Positions 1 to 8,672 of a stretch of 64,000 bases of DNA are shown here, one piece after another; positions within the stretch are counted from its first letter, which is position 1, and the number at the start of each line of letters is the position of its first letter. The stretch is from Proteiniphilum sp. (GTDB taxonomy: Bacteria > Bacteroidota > Bacteroidia > Bacteroidales > Dysgonomonadaceae). The notes beneath the pieces were generated by a model that was not told the DNA's origin, did no database searches, and saw only the letters and a list, made by a program, of their open reading frames with translations. The position numbers were made by a program, and so were the translations under genes. Location of the stretch: assembly GCA_028709605.1 (NCBI GenBank), contig JAQVWR010000002.1, positions 1 through 64,000 on the forward strand. Direction: 5' to 3'.

Positions 1-849
1 ACATATACCGCTGAACGAAAAATAGAAACTCCCGCCAAATCGTATCTTATTAAAGTCGAATACGAAATCAGACAACCCGGCTATTTGGAACGATTAGGCA
101 TTCTGACCATTGTGTCTGTCATTGCGTCCGCTATCATTATCGGCGTATTGTTTTATCTGATACGTGTCCTTCGAAACCGATATGACGAAATAGCCAATAT
201 GAAACATTCGTTTCACGGCGCCATTCACGATTTGAAATCGCCCTTGGCATTCACCTTTTTCACCTTGTCATCATTAGAGGAAGACGAAACAGATGCACGC
301 AAAAAAGCAGCATTGTCCGCAGCCTCGGATAGAGTCTCTTATTTAACCGACAAAATTATGCGCTTGCTCCAAACGGGTAGAAATATCGAAAAAATTAAAG
401 AAAAAGACAAGGAAACGGTTTTTCTGTATGACGTGTTAGCATTGATTGAAACCGAAATGCGCACGATGTTCCCAAACAAAGACATCCGATTTGAAAACAG
501 TGTTGATGCCGATTTATTCGTTCGCGCGATGCCCGATTTAATGGAAGCAGCCATCCGCATCCTTATCGAGAATGCCGTAAAATACAATGACGATAAGCCC
601 GTAATAGAAATATCTGCTGTTAGGGAGTCGAACACGGTTAAAATAGCTATTTCCGACAACGGTATCGGTATCACAGAGAAAGAACAAAAATACATTTTTG
701 AGCCATATTACACTTCCGACCAAAAACACGGTACTGGTATAGGGCTAAATTACGCCCAACGCATCACCAAGGCTCACAATGGCAACATATCGGTGCAAAG
801 CGCCCACGGAAAAGGCTCTACATTTATCATCACAATACCCATTTCATAA
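1..849 (+). CDS. Sensor histidine kinase, 5' end missing
   Basis: Membrane-bound two-component sensor kinase. The reading frame is open from the first base of the window, so the N-terminal sensor part lies outside; 282 residues are visible. One transmembrane helix is at about residues 32-54. The HisKA part carries the H-box HDLKSP, with the phospho-accepting His encoded near 226. The ATPase part shows an N-box (IENAVKYN), a G1 box (DNGIGI), an F-box-like FEPYYTS and a G2 box (GTGIGL). All catalytic boxes are present, so the visible part looks functional. It ends 2 bp before the response regulator, its obvious partner. The signal sensed cannot be told from what is visible. Base composition is more AT-rich than the core genes after 2.4 kb. 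Confidence 0.93.
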   Translation, partial: TYTAERKIETPAKSYLIKVEYEIRQPGYLERLGILTIVSVIASAIIIGVLFYLIRVLRNRYDEIANMKHSFHGAIHDLKSPLAFTFFTLSSLEEDETDARKKAALSAASDRVSYLTDKIMRLLQTGRNIEKIKEKDKETVFLYDVLALIETEMRTMFPNKDIRFENSVDADLFVRAMPDLMEAAIRILIENAVKYNDDKPVIEISAVRESNTVKIAISDNGIGITEKEQKYIFEPYYTSDQKHGTGIGLNYAQRITKAHNGNISVQSAHGKGSTFIITIPIS

Positions 850-851
850 AT

Positions 852-1559
852 ATGAACACATCAAAAATCAAAGTACTGCTTGTGGATGACGACACCTTGT
901 TGGGAAACACAGTAGCCGATGAATTGAATAAAAGAGGATATGAAACAGTTTATTTGAGCGCCGTGTATGGCGTTTCGGAAGCTATCCGCCAATTTTTGCC
1001 CGATGTATTGGTGTTTGACGTGGAAATAGGAAAAGAAAACGGCATAGAAACGGCGATCAATTTGTTTAAAGGAAATCCCTCGTTGCCAATTATTTTTATC
1101 TCGTCCCACCACGAAGACGAGATGAAAGAAGCCGGATTGATGGCGGGTGCCGTGGCGTATATCGATAAGCCGTTTACCGCAAAGTTACTGATAGCCCACA
1201 TCGACCGCTTTACGAGAATGACAAAAAACGCGTCCGACACTTCAGCAAATCTATTTCCTATCAGTTCTATGCAGCTTGATATGAAAAATAGGGCTTTAAT
1301 CTTTGAAGACGGCTCCATTGTCGATTTACGTCCGATGGAGTTTAATATTCTGCGGGAGTTGACCATCCACGTGAACGAAATTGTATCGAGAGAAGATATG
1401 TACGAAGTCGTATGGGATAAAGACACTTCATATTATAATGAACAAAGCCTGAATAATTATATCCGCCGACTTCGGAATATTTTAGAACCGGATAATAAAG
1501 TGGAAATTTCATTGCATCGGGGATTGGGGTATAAGTTGAAAGTAAAGTCCGAAGATTAG
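852..1559 (+). CDS. OmpR/PhoB-family response regulator
   Basis: DNA-binding response regulator of 235 residues. The receiver domain (about 1-120) has the acidic pair D12/D13, phospho-acceptor D56 (in VFD) and the conserved Lys at about 106 (DKPF). A winged-helix transcriptional regulator domain (about 130-232) ends with the typical RGLGYKL wing. The start codon lies 2 bp after the kinase stop, so the pair is one transcription unit and the kinase is the presumed phosphodonor. Target genes are unknown. The 3' end converges, with a 3-bp gap, on a gene remnant from the other strand. Confidence 0.93.
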   Translation: MNTSKIKVLLVDDDTLLGNTVADELNKRGYETVYLSAVYGVSEAIRQFLPDVLVFDVEIGKENGIETAINLFKGNPSLPIIFISSHHEDEMKEAGLMAGAVAYIDKPFTAKLLIAHIDRFTRMTKNASDTSANLFPISSMQLDMKNRALIFEDGSIVDLRPMEFNILRELTIHVNEIVSREDMYEVVWDKDTSYYNEQSLNNYIRRLRNILEPDNKVEISLHRGLGYKLKVKSED

Positions 1560-1562
1560 TTT

Positions 1563-1955
1563 TTACATCTTCATCCCTTTCCGCTCTTTTTTATCCGTCC
1601 AAGTTATCCCCACACTCCTCTGAAACTCCTTATATTTCAACCGAAACCATTCGATAATATCCACTCCGTCAATAGCAAGGCGAAACTTACCCTGTTGTTT
1701 CGGTTCCGGTCCCATTTGGGCAACGGAATGTTCGGTGTTAAATTTCCGCTTGTATTCTGCTGAATACCGATTGCCTTTGAAACCGACTTTGTCGCCCGTC
1801 AATATCCGTTTGGTCAGATCTTCCGAAAAACCGACAAACCGGCACGTTCCCTCAATGGAAAGTAACTCCCGAAGATTGGGAAATAAGTCGTAAATTTTTC
1901 TGACTGAAAATCCCGCTCCATTGTAACCATATTGAAGAAACAACAGCCATGGCAA
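1563..1955 (-). pseudogene. Remnant of unknown gene, 5' end lost
   Basis: Open frame of about 130 codons with no ATG start; the only start-like codon is a TTG at 1955, and the frame is closed by a stop at 1962-1964. The upstream end coincides with the first codons of the transposase relic on the plus strand (ATG at 1949). The simplest reading is the C-terminal part of a gene whose 5' end was removed by insertion or rearrangement. The predicted product is basic and hydrophilic, with a charged C-terminus and a segment ending in IIEWFRLKY. I do not recognise the family. The alternative is an intact small gene using the TTG start. Confidence 0.45.
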
Positions 1956-2347
1956 AAAGGATTATAGCAATTCAGTTAAAAAAAAGCGAAACGGTCTACC
2001 TCGATGAGGATGAGTCATACTGGAACAAAGAAAAGGGTTACTCGACTCACAAGCGCACCAGTATCGGCAAACTCGGCCCTGATGGAAAACCGATCTATAA
2101 TGAGTACACTAAGACCCGCAAAATGATACGGGAGTTCATCGACAGCGACAGCTGTTACTGGGTATTGGCCTCGGCCTCGGCTAAAACGGCATCTGATGCT
2201 CTTGCGCAATATCGTGAGCGAAATGGAGTAGAGCAGTACTTCGATGACGAAAAGAATCTTCCGGACTTGAAGCGTTTGAAGAACCATAACGATCAGACAG
2301 TCACGGGAAAGGACAAGGACGGTGCAGCTGCAGGCAATCAGCTGTAG
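1949..2347 (+). pseudogene. Internally deleted IS4/IS1634-type transposase relic
   Basis: The 132-codon frame joins two distant parts of a transposase. Residues 1 to about 55 resemble the N-terminus of IS1634-like transposases (SYWNKEKGYSTHKRTSIGKL). Residues from about 60 match the C-terminal catalytic region, including an exact Y-x2-R-x3-E-x6-K signature in YRERNGVEQYFDDEK. Full-length members of this group are several hundred residues long, so roughly 350 central residues, with the first catalytic Asp residues, are missing. The end after TVTGK also departs from the family. It is therefore a dead element; I see no clear terminal inverted repeats. Confidence 0.75.
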
Positions 2348-2446
2348 ATATGGTTACAAAAGGGTGGAATTTTCGGTAACCTATTTGTCGCGATTTAGCC
2401 TGCGATTACTGCCATTAAAAGAAAAAACAATGGATATTTCCTCAAG

Positions 2447-3250
2447 TTACTCCGCATAGACACGGATGATCTTCGCATCGCTGATGGGACGGCTGTTGCC
2501 ATCTACCGCCAGGGCGGCGATCCTGTCAATCACCTCCAGTCCCTCGGTCACCTCCCCGAAGACGGTATACTCCCCGTCGAGATGATGCACACCGCCAATG
2601 GTGGTGTAAGTCTCTTTCAACCCTTGCGGCCAGAAGAACTTACCCGGTGCGGCGGCGTAAAGTGAATCCACAATGGCCAGCACTGAGTCGAGCAGGGTGT
2701 TGAATCCCCGCGGATCACTTTCCTTGAGCCTGGCCAGCTCCTCCTTGTGGGGGGAGTAGTGGGTGCGGATGATCTTATTCTTGATGGGGATGTTCACGCT
2801 CATCTCGGTGCTGTCGAGACGTCCCTCTGTGTAAACTCTCCCGTGTACAATATAAAACTGGGAGGCATCCGATTTCTTTTGGGGGTTCTCGTTGTCGCCT
2901 TTCCGCGGAGCTGCCAGCGCCCCTTTCTTGTGAAAACGGTGCTCCCTGAATTCCGGCATCAGCTCCATATCGGTGCGGCCGCTGCCGATCTGTGCCCCCG
3001 GAGGAGCATTGCGGGAGTCCTGCGCCCCACCTTGGATCACGAAATTCTTCACCACCCTGTGAAAGAGGGTGTTGTTGAAGTAGCCCTGGCTGATCAGCTG
3101 CATATAGTGGTCGCCATGACGGGGGGTGTCGTCGTACAACATCGCCTTCATGACGCCGTAGTTGGTCTCGATCACGATGGTAGGGTATTTTGTCTGTGCC
3201 TGCAGCATAACCGCAGTTGCCAGAAGCAAAGAGAGGAGGAACGTTTTCAT
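2447..3250 (-). CDS. Secreted cyclophilin-type peptidyl-prolyl isomerase
   Basis: Prolyl cis-trans isomerase of 267 residues acting in the periplasm. A signal peptide covers about residues 1-19 (ending MLQAQ). The cyclophilin fold is recognisable from FHRVV (63-67), the GGAQDSR loop (about 74-80), SQFYIV (130-135) and a C-terminal DGEYTVFGEV (225-234). About 70 residues (145-215) are inserted between the two halves of the fold, rich in charged residues. Catalytic Arg (FHRVV) is kept, so it is probably active on secreted or outer-membrane proteins. It follows lptG and tgt on the same strand, 180 bp downstream, and may or may not be co-transcribed with them. Confidence 0.92.
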   Translation of the reverse strand: MKTFLLSLLLATAVMLQAQTKYPTIVIETNYGVMKAMLYDDTPRHGDHYMQLISQGYFNNTLFHRVVKNFVIQGGAQDSRNAPPGAQIGSGRTDMELMPEFREHRFHKKGALAAPRKGDNENPQKKSDASQFYIVHGRVYTEGRLDSTEMSVNIPIKNKIIRTHYSPHKEELARLKESDPRGFNTLLDSVLAIVDSLYAAAPGKFFWPQGLKETYTTIGGVHHLDGEYTVFGEVTEGLEVIDRIAALAVDGNSRPISDAKIIRVYAE

Positions 3251-3400
3251 TGTTATTTGAAAATTTATTTACCGGGGACCTTGCAAAACATCGGAATGTC
3301 TCCTGTTTAGTTGCATACGTTATGAAATCAATCTGCGAAACTTGCACTACTTGGTAATTGACCGCTGCCGTTAGGAATCTTGCTCCTAAAAGAGCTGTAA

Positions 3401-3431
3401 GCTGATCGCTGATCGCTGATCGCTGATCGCT
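3401..3431. repeat. 7-bp tandem repeat touching the lptG stop codon
   Basis: The unit GCTGATC is repeated 4.4 times without mismatch. The last two bases of the array are part of the lptG stop codon (CTA at 3430-3432 on the plus strand), so the array starts at the gene's 3' end and runs into the spacer before the cyclophilin gene. A unit of seven would shift the frame if copy number changed inside the gene, but here almost the whole array is non-coding. Confidence 0.9.
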
Positions 3432-4533
3432 AATTCGGTGCCTTCCGGTAGAGGACCATGGCGATCAGAATGAAAATGATATTAGGGATCCAAGCGGCGA
3501 CAAAGGGGCTCATGCCTCCTTTTACCGCAAAGGTGGAACTGACGGTCATAAAGAGGATATAAGCCATGCTCAGGCCGAGTCCGAGTCCGATATTGAGCCC
3601 CATGCCCCCTTTTACTTTCCGTGCCGAGAGGGAAGCACCGATCAGGGTGAGGATAAACGCGGAGAAGACGTTGGCGAAACGCGAGTGGTACTCGATCTGA
3701 AAAGCCTGTATGTTCCCCATTCCTCTCTCCTTCTGACTTGTCACATATCGACGCAATTGCGGGGAGGTCATCATCTGCTGATCGCTTTTGGCGATAATGA
3801 AGTCGTTGGGAACGATCCGCAGGACGGTGTCGACAGCGCTTCCCTGGGTGATGGTCTCTTTCACTCCGTCGAAGTCTCTCACCTGGTAGTTTTGGATGGT
3901 CCACTGGTAGGCCGAGTCGTACCGGATAGATTGAGCCGTGAGCCGTGACACCAGCTGCAGATTGTTGAAATGGTCGATGGAGAAGTTGTATCCCGTTTTG
4001 CTCGTCATGTCGAAGTTGTCGAAGTAGACGATGGTGCCCGGGCCCACCCGGAATTGGATATCGTGGTCTCCTGTCTTTCGTTTTCTCGGATCCACATAGG
4101 TCTGTTCAAACTTGATGCGGGTGGCATTGGCGGGCGGGATCAGATAGCCGCCGAAGATGAAGGTGATGAGGGCGATCACCAGTGCAGCGATCATATAGGG
4201 TTTCATCAGTCGTTTGAAGCCGATTCCGTTGGAGAGGATGGCAGTGATCTCTGAGTTGTTGGCCATCTTGGAGGTGAAGAAGATGACCGCCAGGAAGACG
4301 AAGAGGGGACTGAACAGGTTGGTGTAGTAGGGTATGAAATTGAGGTAGTAGTCGAAGATGATCTCTTTGAGTGACGCATTGTTCGTCATGAATTTGTCGA
4401 TCTTCTCATTGATGTCGAACACCACGGCGATGGAGATGATCAGCACGATCATGAAGAGATAGGTGCCCAGGAACTTGATGATGATGTACCTGTCCAGCCG
4501 TTTCAGATGGAGAATGGAAGTTCCTTTTTTCAT
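3430..4533 (-). CDS. lptG: LptF/LptG-family LPS export permease
   Basis: Inner-membrane permease of the lipopolysaccharide transport complex (YjgP/YjgQ family), 367 residues. There are three N-terminal membrane helices (first at about 20-42), a large periplasmic domain (about 130-270) and three C-terminal helices. The ATG at 4531-4533 is chosen because it overlaps the tgt stop as ATGA (4530-4533), a translational coupling arrangement; a longer frame upstream only reads tgt out of frame. LptF and LptG are hard to tell apart by eye; the symbol is the usual one for a single copy next to tgt in this phylum. Confidence 0.9.
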   Translation of the reverse strand: MKKGTSILHLKRLDRYIIIKFLGTYLFMIVLIISIAVVFDINEKIDKFMTNNASLKEIIFDYYLNFIPYYTNLFSPLFVFLAVIFFTSKMANNSEITAILSNGIGFKRLMKPYMIAALVIALITFIFGGYLIPPANATRIKFEQTYVDPRKRKTGDHDIQFRVGPGTIVYFDNFDMTSKTGYNFSIDHFNNLQLVSRLTAQSIRYDSAYQWTIQNYQVRDFDGVKETITQGSAVDTVLRIVPNDFIIAKSDQQMMTSPQLRRYVTSQKERGMGNIQAFQIEYHSRFANVFSAFILTLIGASLSARKVKGGMGLNIGLGLGLSMAYILFMTVSSTFAVKGGMSPFVAAWIPNIIFILIAMVLYRKAPN

Positions 4534-5660
4534 AATCTTCTTGTCACATTTTCCAGTATCTGTGGTTTCCATATGGAGAAATCGCCGGCGATGATATGTT
4601 TCCGTGCCTCCTTTGTCAGCCAGACATAGAATGCCAGGTTGTGGATGGAGGCGATCTGCAGTCCCAGGATCTCGTGGGTGTTGACCAGGTGACGCAGGTA
4701 AGCCTTGCTGTAGAGGCGGTCGACAAACGACTCGCCCTCCTCCTCGAGGGGAGAGAAGTCGTTTTTCCACCGTTCGTTGCGCATATTCATGATGCCCTGC
4801 TTGGTGAAGAGCTGGCCGTTGCGGCCGTTGCGGGTGGGCATGATGCAGTCGAACATATCCACGCCGCGTTCAATTGCCTCCAGGATGTTCTCCGGTTTGC
4901 CGACGCCCATCAGGTAACGGGGTTTGTCCTTCGGCAGGATCCCGTTCACCAGCTCCACCATCTCATACATCTTCTCTGTGGGTTCCCCTACCGCCAGTCC
5001 CCCGATGGCATTGCCATCCGCACCCAGTGCTGCCACCTTCTCTGCCGCATGCCGCCGCAGGTCGGGATAAACGCACCCTTGCACAATGGGAAACAACGCC
5101 TGGCTGTGGCCGTAGGGACATTCTGTCTCCCGCATGTGGCGGATGCAACGGTCGAGCCACCGTTCGGTGAGTGCCAGCGATTTCTTTGCATAGCCGTAGT
5201 CGGCGTTCCCCGGGGTACATTCATCGAATGCCATGATGATATCGGCGCCGATGATGCGTTGGATGTCGATCACCTTCTCGGGGGTAAAGAAATGCTTTGA
5301 CCCGTCGATGTGCGACTGAAAAACAGCTCCCTCCTCGGTTAGCTTTCGGTTCTCGGTTAGCGAGAAGACCTGAAAGCCGCCGCTGTCGGTCAGCATCGGC
5401 CGGTGCCAGCTGTTGAACCGGTGCAGTCCCCCTGCTGCCCGGATGGTCTTCAGGCCGGGACGCAGATAGAGATGATAGGTATTGCCCAGGATGATCTGTG
5501 CTCCGATGTCTTCTTTCAGCTCGCTGATATGCACTGCTTTTACGCTGCCCACCGTGCCCACGGGCATGAACACCGGCGTTTCCACCTCTCCGTGGTCGGT
5601 TTTGATGATCCCTGCGCGCGCGCTCGACTTCGGGTCGGTATGTAGTAGCTGGAAATCCAA
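4530..5660 (-). CDS. tgt: Queuine/preQ1 tRNA-guanine transglycosylase
   Basis: Exchanges guanine at the wobble position of Asp, Asn, His and Tyr tRNAs for preQ1 during queuosine synthesis. 376 residues, family length. The first catalytic Asp is D92 in LTDSGGFQ and the nucleophile is D271 in FDCIMPTRNGRNG. Odd point: the zinc site of the typical enzyme, CxCxxC a few residues before YSRAYLRHL, reads GESFVDR here (about residues 309-315), so the three cysteines are absent although the later IHN histidine is kept. It is followed directly by lptG with a 4-bp overlap. A Bacteroidetes -7 box (TATCTTTG on the minus strand, 5688-5695) lies 28 bp upstream of the start. Confidence 0.95.
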   Translation of the reverse strand: MDFQLLHTDPKSSARAGIIKTDHGEVETPVFMPVGTVGSVKAVHISELKEDIGAQIILGNTYHLYLRPGLKTIRAAGGLHRFNSWHRPMLTDSGGFQVFSLTENRKLTEEGAVFQSHIDGSKHFFTPEKVIDIQRIIGADIIMAFDECTPGNADYGYAKKSLALTERWLDRCIRHMRETECPYGHSQALFPIVQGCVYPDLRRHAAEKVAALGADGNAIGGLAVGEPTEKMYEMVELVNGILPKDKPRYLMGVGKPENILEAIERGVDMFDCIMPTRNGRNGQLFTKQGIMNMRNERWKNDFSPLEEEGESFVDRLYSKAYLRHLVNTHEILGLQIASIHNLAFYVWLTKEARKHIIAGDFSIWKPQILENVTRRL

Positions 5661-5687
5661 ATTGTTTCAGTTCTTCTGTTTAAAGCG

Positions 5688-5695
5688 CAAAGATA
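5688..5695 (-). promoter_or_regulatory. Putative -7 box for tgt-lptG
   Basis: TATCTTTG on the minus strand, an exact match to the Bacteroidetes -7 consensus TAnnTTTG, 28 bp before the tgt start. No convincing -33 TTTG is visible at the usual distance. Confidence 0.5.
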
Positions 5696-5797
5696 GTTTT
5701 TTTGGCTTTATAAACAGAATCGTAACGGTTTAAAAATAGTTACGGGGAAAAGAAACGGAATGAAACGGTCTGATTCGTTTATCCCCGAAGAAAATCG

Positions 5798-5805
5798 TAT
5801 TTTTG
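5798..5805 (+). promoter_or_regulatory. Putative -7 box for lipA-lipB
   Basis: TATTTTTG matches TAnnTTTG and lies about 100 bp upstream of lipA. Only a weak TTTA is seen upstream of it. The 248-bp spacer between tgt and lipA holds this box and the divergent tgt box, and nothing else I can recognise. Confidence 0.4.
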
Positions 5806-5908
5806 TACGGTCTTGACATCTATTATATCCAATTCGCTTCGTTGGCAGCTGCCCGCAGAAGCAGGGTTGAAACGGACCCGGTGGGTAACGGCCTGCAAAT
5901 AAGATAAC

Positions 5909-6772
5909 ATGATGGAGAAAAAACCGGAAATGATGCAACGAAAGCCTGCATGGCTGAAAATATCATTGCCCCAGGGCAAGCAATACCTCGATGTAAAGGA
6001 GATCATCTCCAGGAAGAAGCTGCACACCATCTGCGTGAGCGGTAAATGTCCCAATATGGCAGAGTGCTGGGGCAGAGGTACCGCCACCTTTATGATACTC
6101 GGTGAGATCTGTACCCGCTCCTGCCGTTTCTGCAATGTCAAGACGGGCACGCCCCTGGAGGTGGACCGTGATGAGCCGGTGCGGCTGGCCGAGACGATCG
6201 AGCAGATGAACCTGCAGCATGTGGTGCTCACCAGTGTGGACCGTGATGACCTGGATGACGGAGGAGCCGAGATCTGGTCGCGGACGGTACAGTGTATCAA
6301 AGAGCGCTGTCCGCAGGTGACCATCGAGACGCTGATCCCCGATTTCAACGGACAGGAGGAGCTGATTCGCAAGGTGATCGATGCCGGTCCCGATATTGTG
6401 TCACACAACCTGGAAACGGTGCGGCGGCTGACACCCAAGGTGCGCAGCCGGGCGAAGTATGAGGTGAGCCTGAAAACCATTGCGGTCATTGCCCGCAGCG
6501 GGAAGGTACGAGCCAAGTCGGGAGTGATGGTCGGCCTGGGTGAGACAGAGAAGGAGGTCTATGAGACGATGGACGACCTGATTGCTGCGGGGTGCAGCGT
6601 GCTTACCGTCGGACAGTATCTGCAGCCTACGCGCAAGCATCTGGCGGTGAAGGAGTATGTCACGCCGGAGCAGTTTGCTGCATACCGGGCCGTGGGACTG
6701 GAGAAAGGGTTTCGTTTTGTGGAGAGCGGGCCGCTGGTGCGTTCATCCTATCACGCAGACAAACATGTATAG
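5909..6772 (+). CDS. lipA: Lipoyl synthase
   Basis: Radical SAM enzyme that inserts two sulfurs into protein-bound octanoyl chains to make lipoate. 287 residues. Both iron-sulfur sites are intact: the auxiliary cluster motif C42-x4-C47-x5-C53 (CVSGKCPNMAEC) and the radical SAM motif C68-x3-C72-x2-C75 (CTRSCRFC). The C-terminal RSSYHAD provides the conserved Ser near the auxiliary cluster. The start may be the first or second Met (5909 or 5912). lipB follows at once, so octanoyl transfer and sulfur insertion are made together for lipoate-dependent enzymes elsewhere in the genome. Confidence 0.96.
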   Translation: MMEKKPEMMQRKPAWLKISLPQGKQYLDVKEIISRKKLHTICVSGKCPNMAECWGRGTATFMILGEICTRSCRFCNVKTGTPLEVDRDEPVRLAETIEQMNLQHVVLTSVDRDDLDDGGAEIWSRTVQCIKERCPQVTIETLIPDFNGQEELIRKVIDAGPDIVSHNLETVRRLTPKVRSRAKYEVSLKTIAVIARSGKVRAKSGVMVGLGETEKEVYETMDDLIAAGCSVLTVGQYLQPTRKHLAVKEYVTPEQFAAYRAVGLEKGFRFVESGPLVRSSYHADKHV

Positions 6773-6782
6773 AGAAAATGAA

Positions 6783-7511
6783 ATGAGCAGGAAGGTGCTT
6801 TTTGAAGATCTGGGTCGCATTCGTTATAAGAAGGCGTGGGATTACCAGGAGAAACTGTTTGCAGCGGTCATTCGCGACAAAATGGAACAGAAAGAAGACA
6901 AAAATCAGTATCTGCTCTTTTGTGAGCACGAGCCTGTGTACACGTTAGGGAAAAGAGGAAACCGGCAGAACCTGCTCATCACGCGGCAGATGTGCGAGAG
7001 CAGGCAGATCGACCTGCACGAGATCGACCGGGGAGGGGATATCACCTATCACGGCCCGGGGCAGCTGGTGGCCTATCCGATCATCGACCTGGAAGCATTC
7101 GGGTTCGGCATCAAACGTTATATCTCCCTGCTGGAGGATGTGGTGATTGAAACATTGAAACCATACGGTATTCGCGGGGAGAAAGATGAGAAGGCGATGG
7201 GCGTCTGGATCGACGCTGCCGACCCCGCACGGGCGCGTAAGATCTGTGCCATCGGCGTGAGAGCCAGTCACTTTGTCACCATGCACGGCTTGGCGCTCAA
7301 CATCCACAATGATCTCTCTTATTTTAATTTTATTCATCCCTGCGGGTTCACCGACAGGGGGGTCACTTCCATGCAACAGGAGACGGGCAGGAAGATCGAT
7401 TTCGGGGAGGTCTCTCTCGGCATGAAAAAGGCCTTCGGAAAGCTGTTTGCCATGGAGTTGAGCGCTCACGGAAGCCTCTTCGGAACCGGAGAGAAAAGCT
7501 TTTGTACTTAA
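6783..7511 (+). CDS. lipB: Octanoyl-ACP:protein octanoyltransferase
   Basis: Transfers octanoate from acyl carrier protein to lipoyl domains, the step before LipA. 242 residues from the ATG at 6783. The family motif RGGDITYHGPGQ is at 83-94, the catalytic Lys at 153 (KICAIGVR) and the catalytic Cys at 187 (HPCGFTD). An in-frame ATG at 6765 would overlap the lipA stop and add six residues; the later start fits the usual N-terminus better. Operon partner of lipA, 10 bp downstream. Confidence 0.95.
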   Translation: MSRKVLFEDLGRIRYKKAWDYQEKLFAAVIRDKMEQKEDKNQYLLFCEHEPVYTLGKRGNRQNLLITRQMCESRQIDLHEIDRGGDITYHGPGQLVAYPIIDLEAFGFGIKRYISLLEDVVIETLKPYGIRGEKDEKAMGVWIDAADPARARKICAIGVRASHFVTMHGLALNIHNDLSYFNFIHPCGFTDRGVTSMQQETGRKIDFGEVSLGMKKAFGKLFAMELSAHGSLFGTGEKSFCT

Positions 7512-7554
7512 ACATTTTTAACGGCGTTTCCACTGAAAACCAATTTAACGTTTC

Positions 7555-7562
7555 TATTTTTG
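7555..7562 (+). promoter_or_regulatory. Putative -7 box for the Bat operon
   Basis: TATTTTTG (TAnnTTTG) lies 40 bp upstream of the moxR start, the right distance for the promoter of the whole 8.5-kb operon. The -33 element is not clear. Confidence 0.45.
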
Positions 7563-7602
7563 TATCCCATATCAATGAAATCCATTCTTAACAATCAAAC
7601 CA

Positions 7603-8598
7603 ATGAGCCAAGTAGTCGATATTAAAGAATTAAATGATAGAATAGAGCAGAAAAGTGCTTTCGTTCAAACACTGGTCACCGGGATGAACAAAGTGATCGT
7701 GGGTCAGAAACATCTGGTGGAGTCGCTGCTGATCGGGCTCTTGTCCGACGGACATATCCTGCTGGAAGGGGTGCCGGGACTGGCAAAGACGCTGGCCATC
7801 AAGACGCTGTCCCAGCTGATCGACGCCGACTACAGCCGTATCCAGTTTACCCCCGACCTGCTGCCGGCCGATGTGGTGGGAACCATGATCTTCAGTCAAC
7901 ACAACGAAGAGTTCCAGGTGAAGCACGGGCCTATCTTTGCCAACTTCGTACTGGCCGATGAGATCAACCGTGCGCCGGCGAAGGTGCAGAGTGCCCTGCT
8001 CGAGGCGATGCAGGAGCGGCAGGTGACTATCGGAGAAGAGACGTATCGCCTGCCCGACCCGTTCTTGGTGATGGCCACCCAGAACCCGATCGAGCAGGAG
8101 GGTACCTATCCGCTGCCCGAAGCGCAGGTGGACCGTTTCATGCTGAAGGTGGTGATCACCTATCCCTCGCGCGAAGAGGAGAAACAGATCATCCGGCAGA
8201 ACATCTTTGAGCCGGTGACCATCGATCGGCCGGTGATCACTACCGCGGAGATCTTAGAAGCACGCAAGGTGGTGCGGGAGGTATATATCGATGAGAAGAT
8301 CGGTCGGTATATTGTAGATATTGTTTTTGCCACCCGCTTCCCTGACCAGTTCGGGATGGCGCACCTGAAAGAGATGATCGGCTTCGGTGCTTCACCGCGT
8401 GCCTCCATCAACCTGGCGTTGGCAGCCCGCGCCTTCGCGTTCATCAAACGACGCGGCTATGTGATTCCCGAGGATATCCGGGCAGTCTGCCACGACGTAC
8501 TGCGTCATCGCATCGGACTCACTTACGAGGCGGAAGCGAACAATATGACCTCCGAGGAGATCATCAGCGAGATCCTTAACAAGGTGGAGGTACCCTGA
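7603..8598 (+). CDS. MoxR-family AAA+ ATPase
   Basis: AAA+ ATPase of 331 residues thought to act as a chaperone for von Willebrand factor A proteins made by the same operon. Walker A is GVPGLAKT (56-63) and Walker B is LADEINRAP (about 111-119); the sensor-like ATQNPIEQEGTYPLPEAQ segment follows and the lid domain is at the C-terminus. First gene of the Bat operon, 75 bp ahead of the DUF58 gene. In Bacteroides this locus was linked to oxygen tolerance; its molecular job is still unclear. Confidence 0.95.
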   Translation: MSQVVDIKELNDRIEQKSAFVQTLVTGMNKVIVGQKHLVESLLIGLLSDGHILLEGVPGLAKTLAIKTLSQLIDADYSRIQFTPDLLPADVVGTMIFSQHNEEFQVKHGPIFANFVLADEINRAPAKVQSALLEAMQERQVTIGEETYRLPDPFLVMATQNPIEQEGTYPLPEAQVDRFMLKVVITYPSREEEKQIIRQNIFEPVTIDRPVITTAEILEARKVVREVYIDEKIGRYIVDIVFATRFPDQFGMAHLKEMIGFGASPRASINLALAARAFAFIKRRGYVIPEDIRAVCHDVLRHRIGLTYEAEANNMTSEEIISEILNKVEVP

Positions 8599-8672
8599 TC
8601 GACCGACAGCGCCGCACAGAATATTTACCCGACTCTGTAATCAATATTTTCCTACGGGAAAAACGCAATTCT

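Noticed and set aside
3371..3389. Short inverted repeat TTAGGA/TCCTAA as terminator of lptG
   Set aside because: Six-bp stem with no T-run in either direction.
4534..4770. N-terminal extension of LptG to 4770
   Set aside because: The extra 79 residues read tgt out of frame; the ATGA overlap at 4530-4533 fixes the start.
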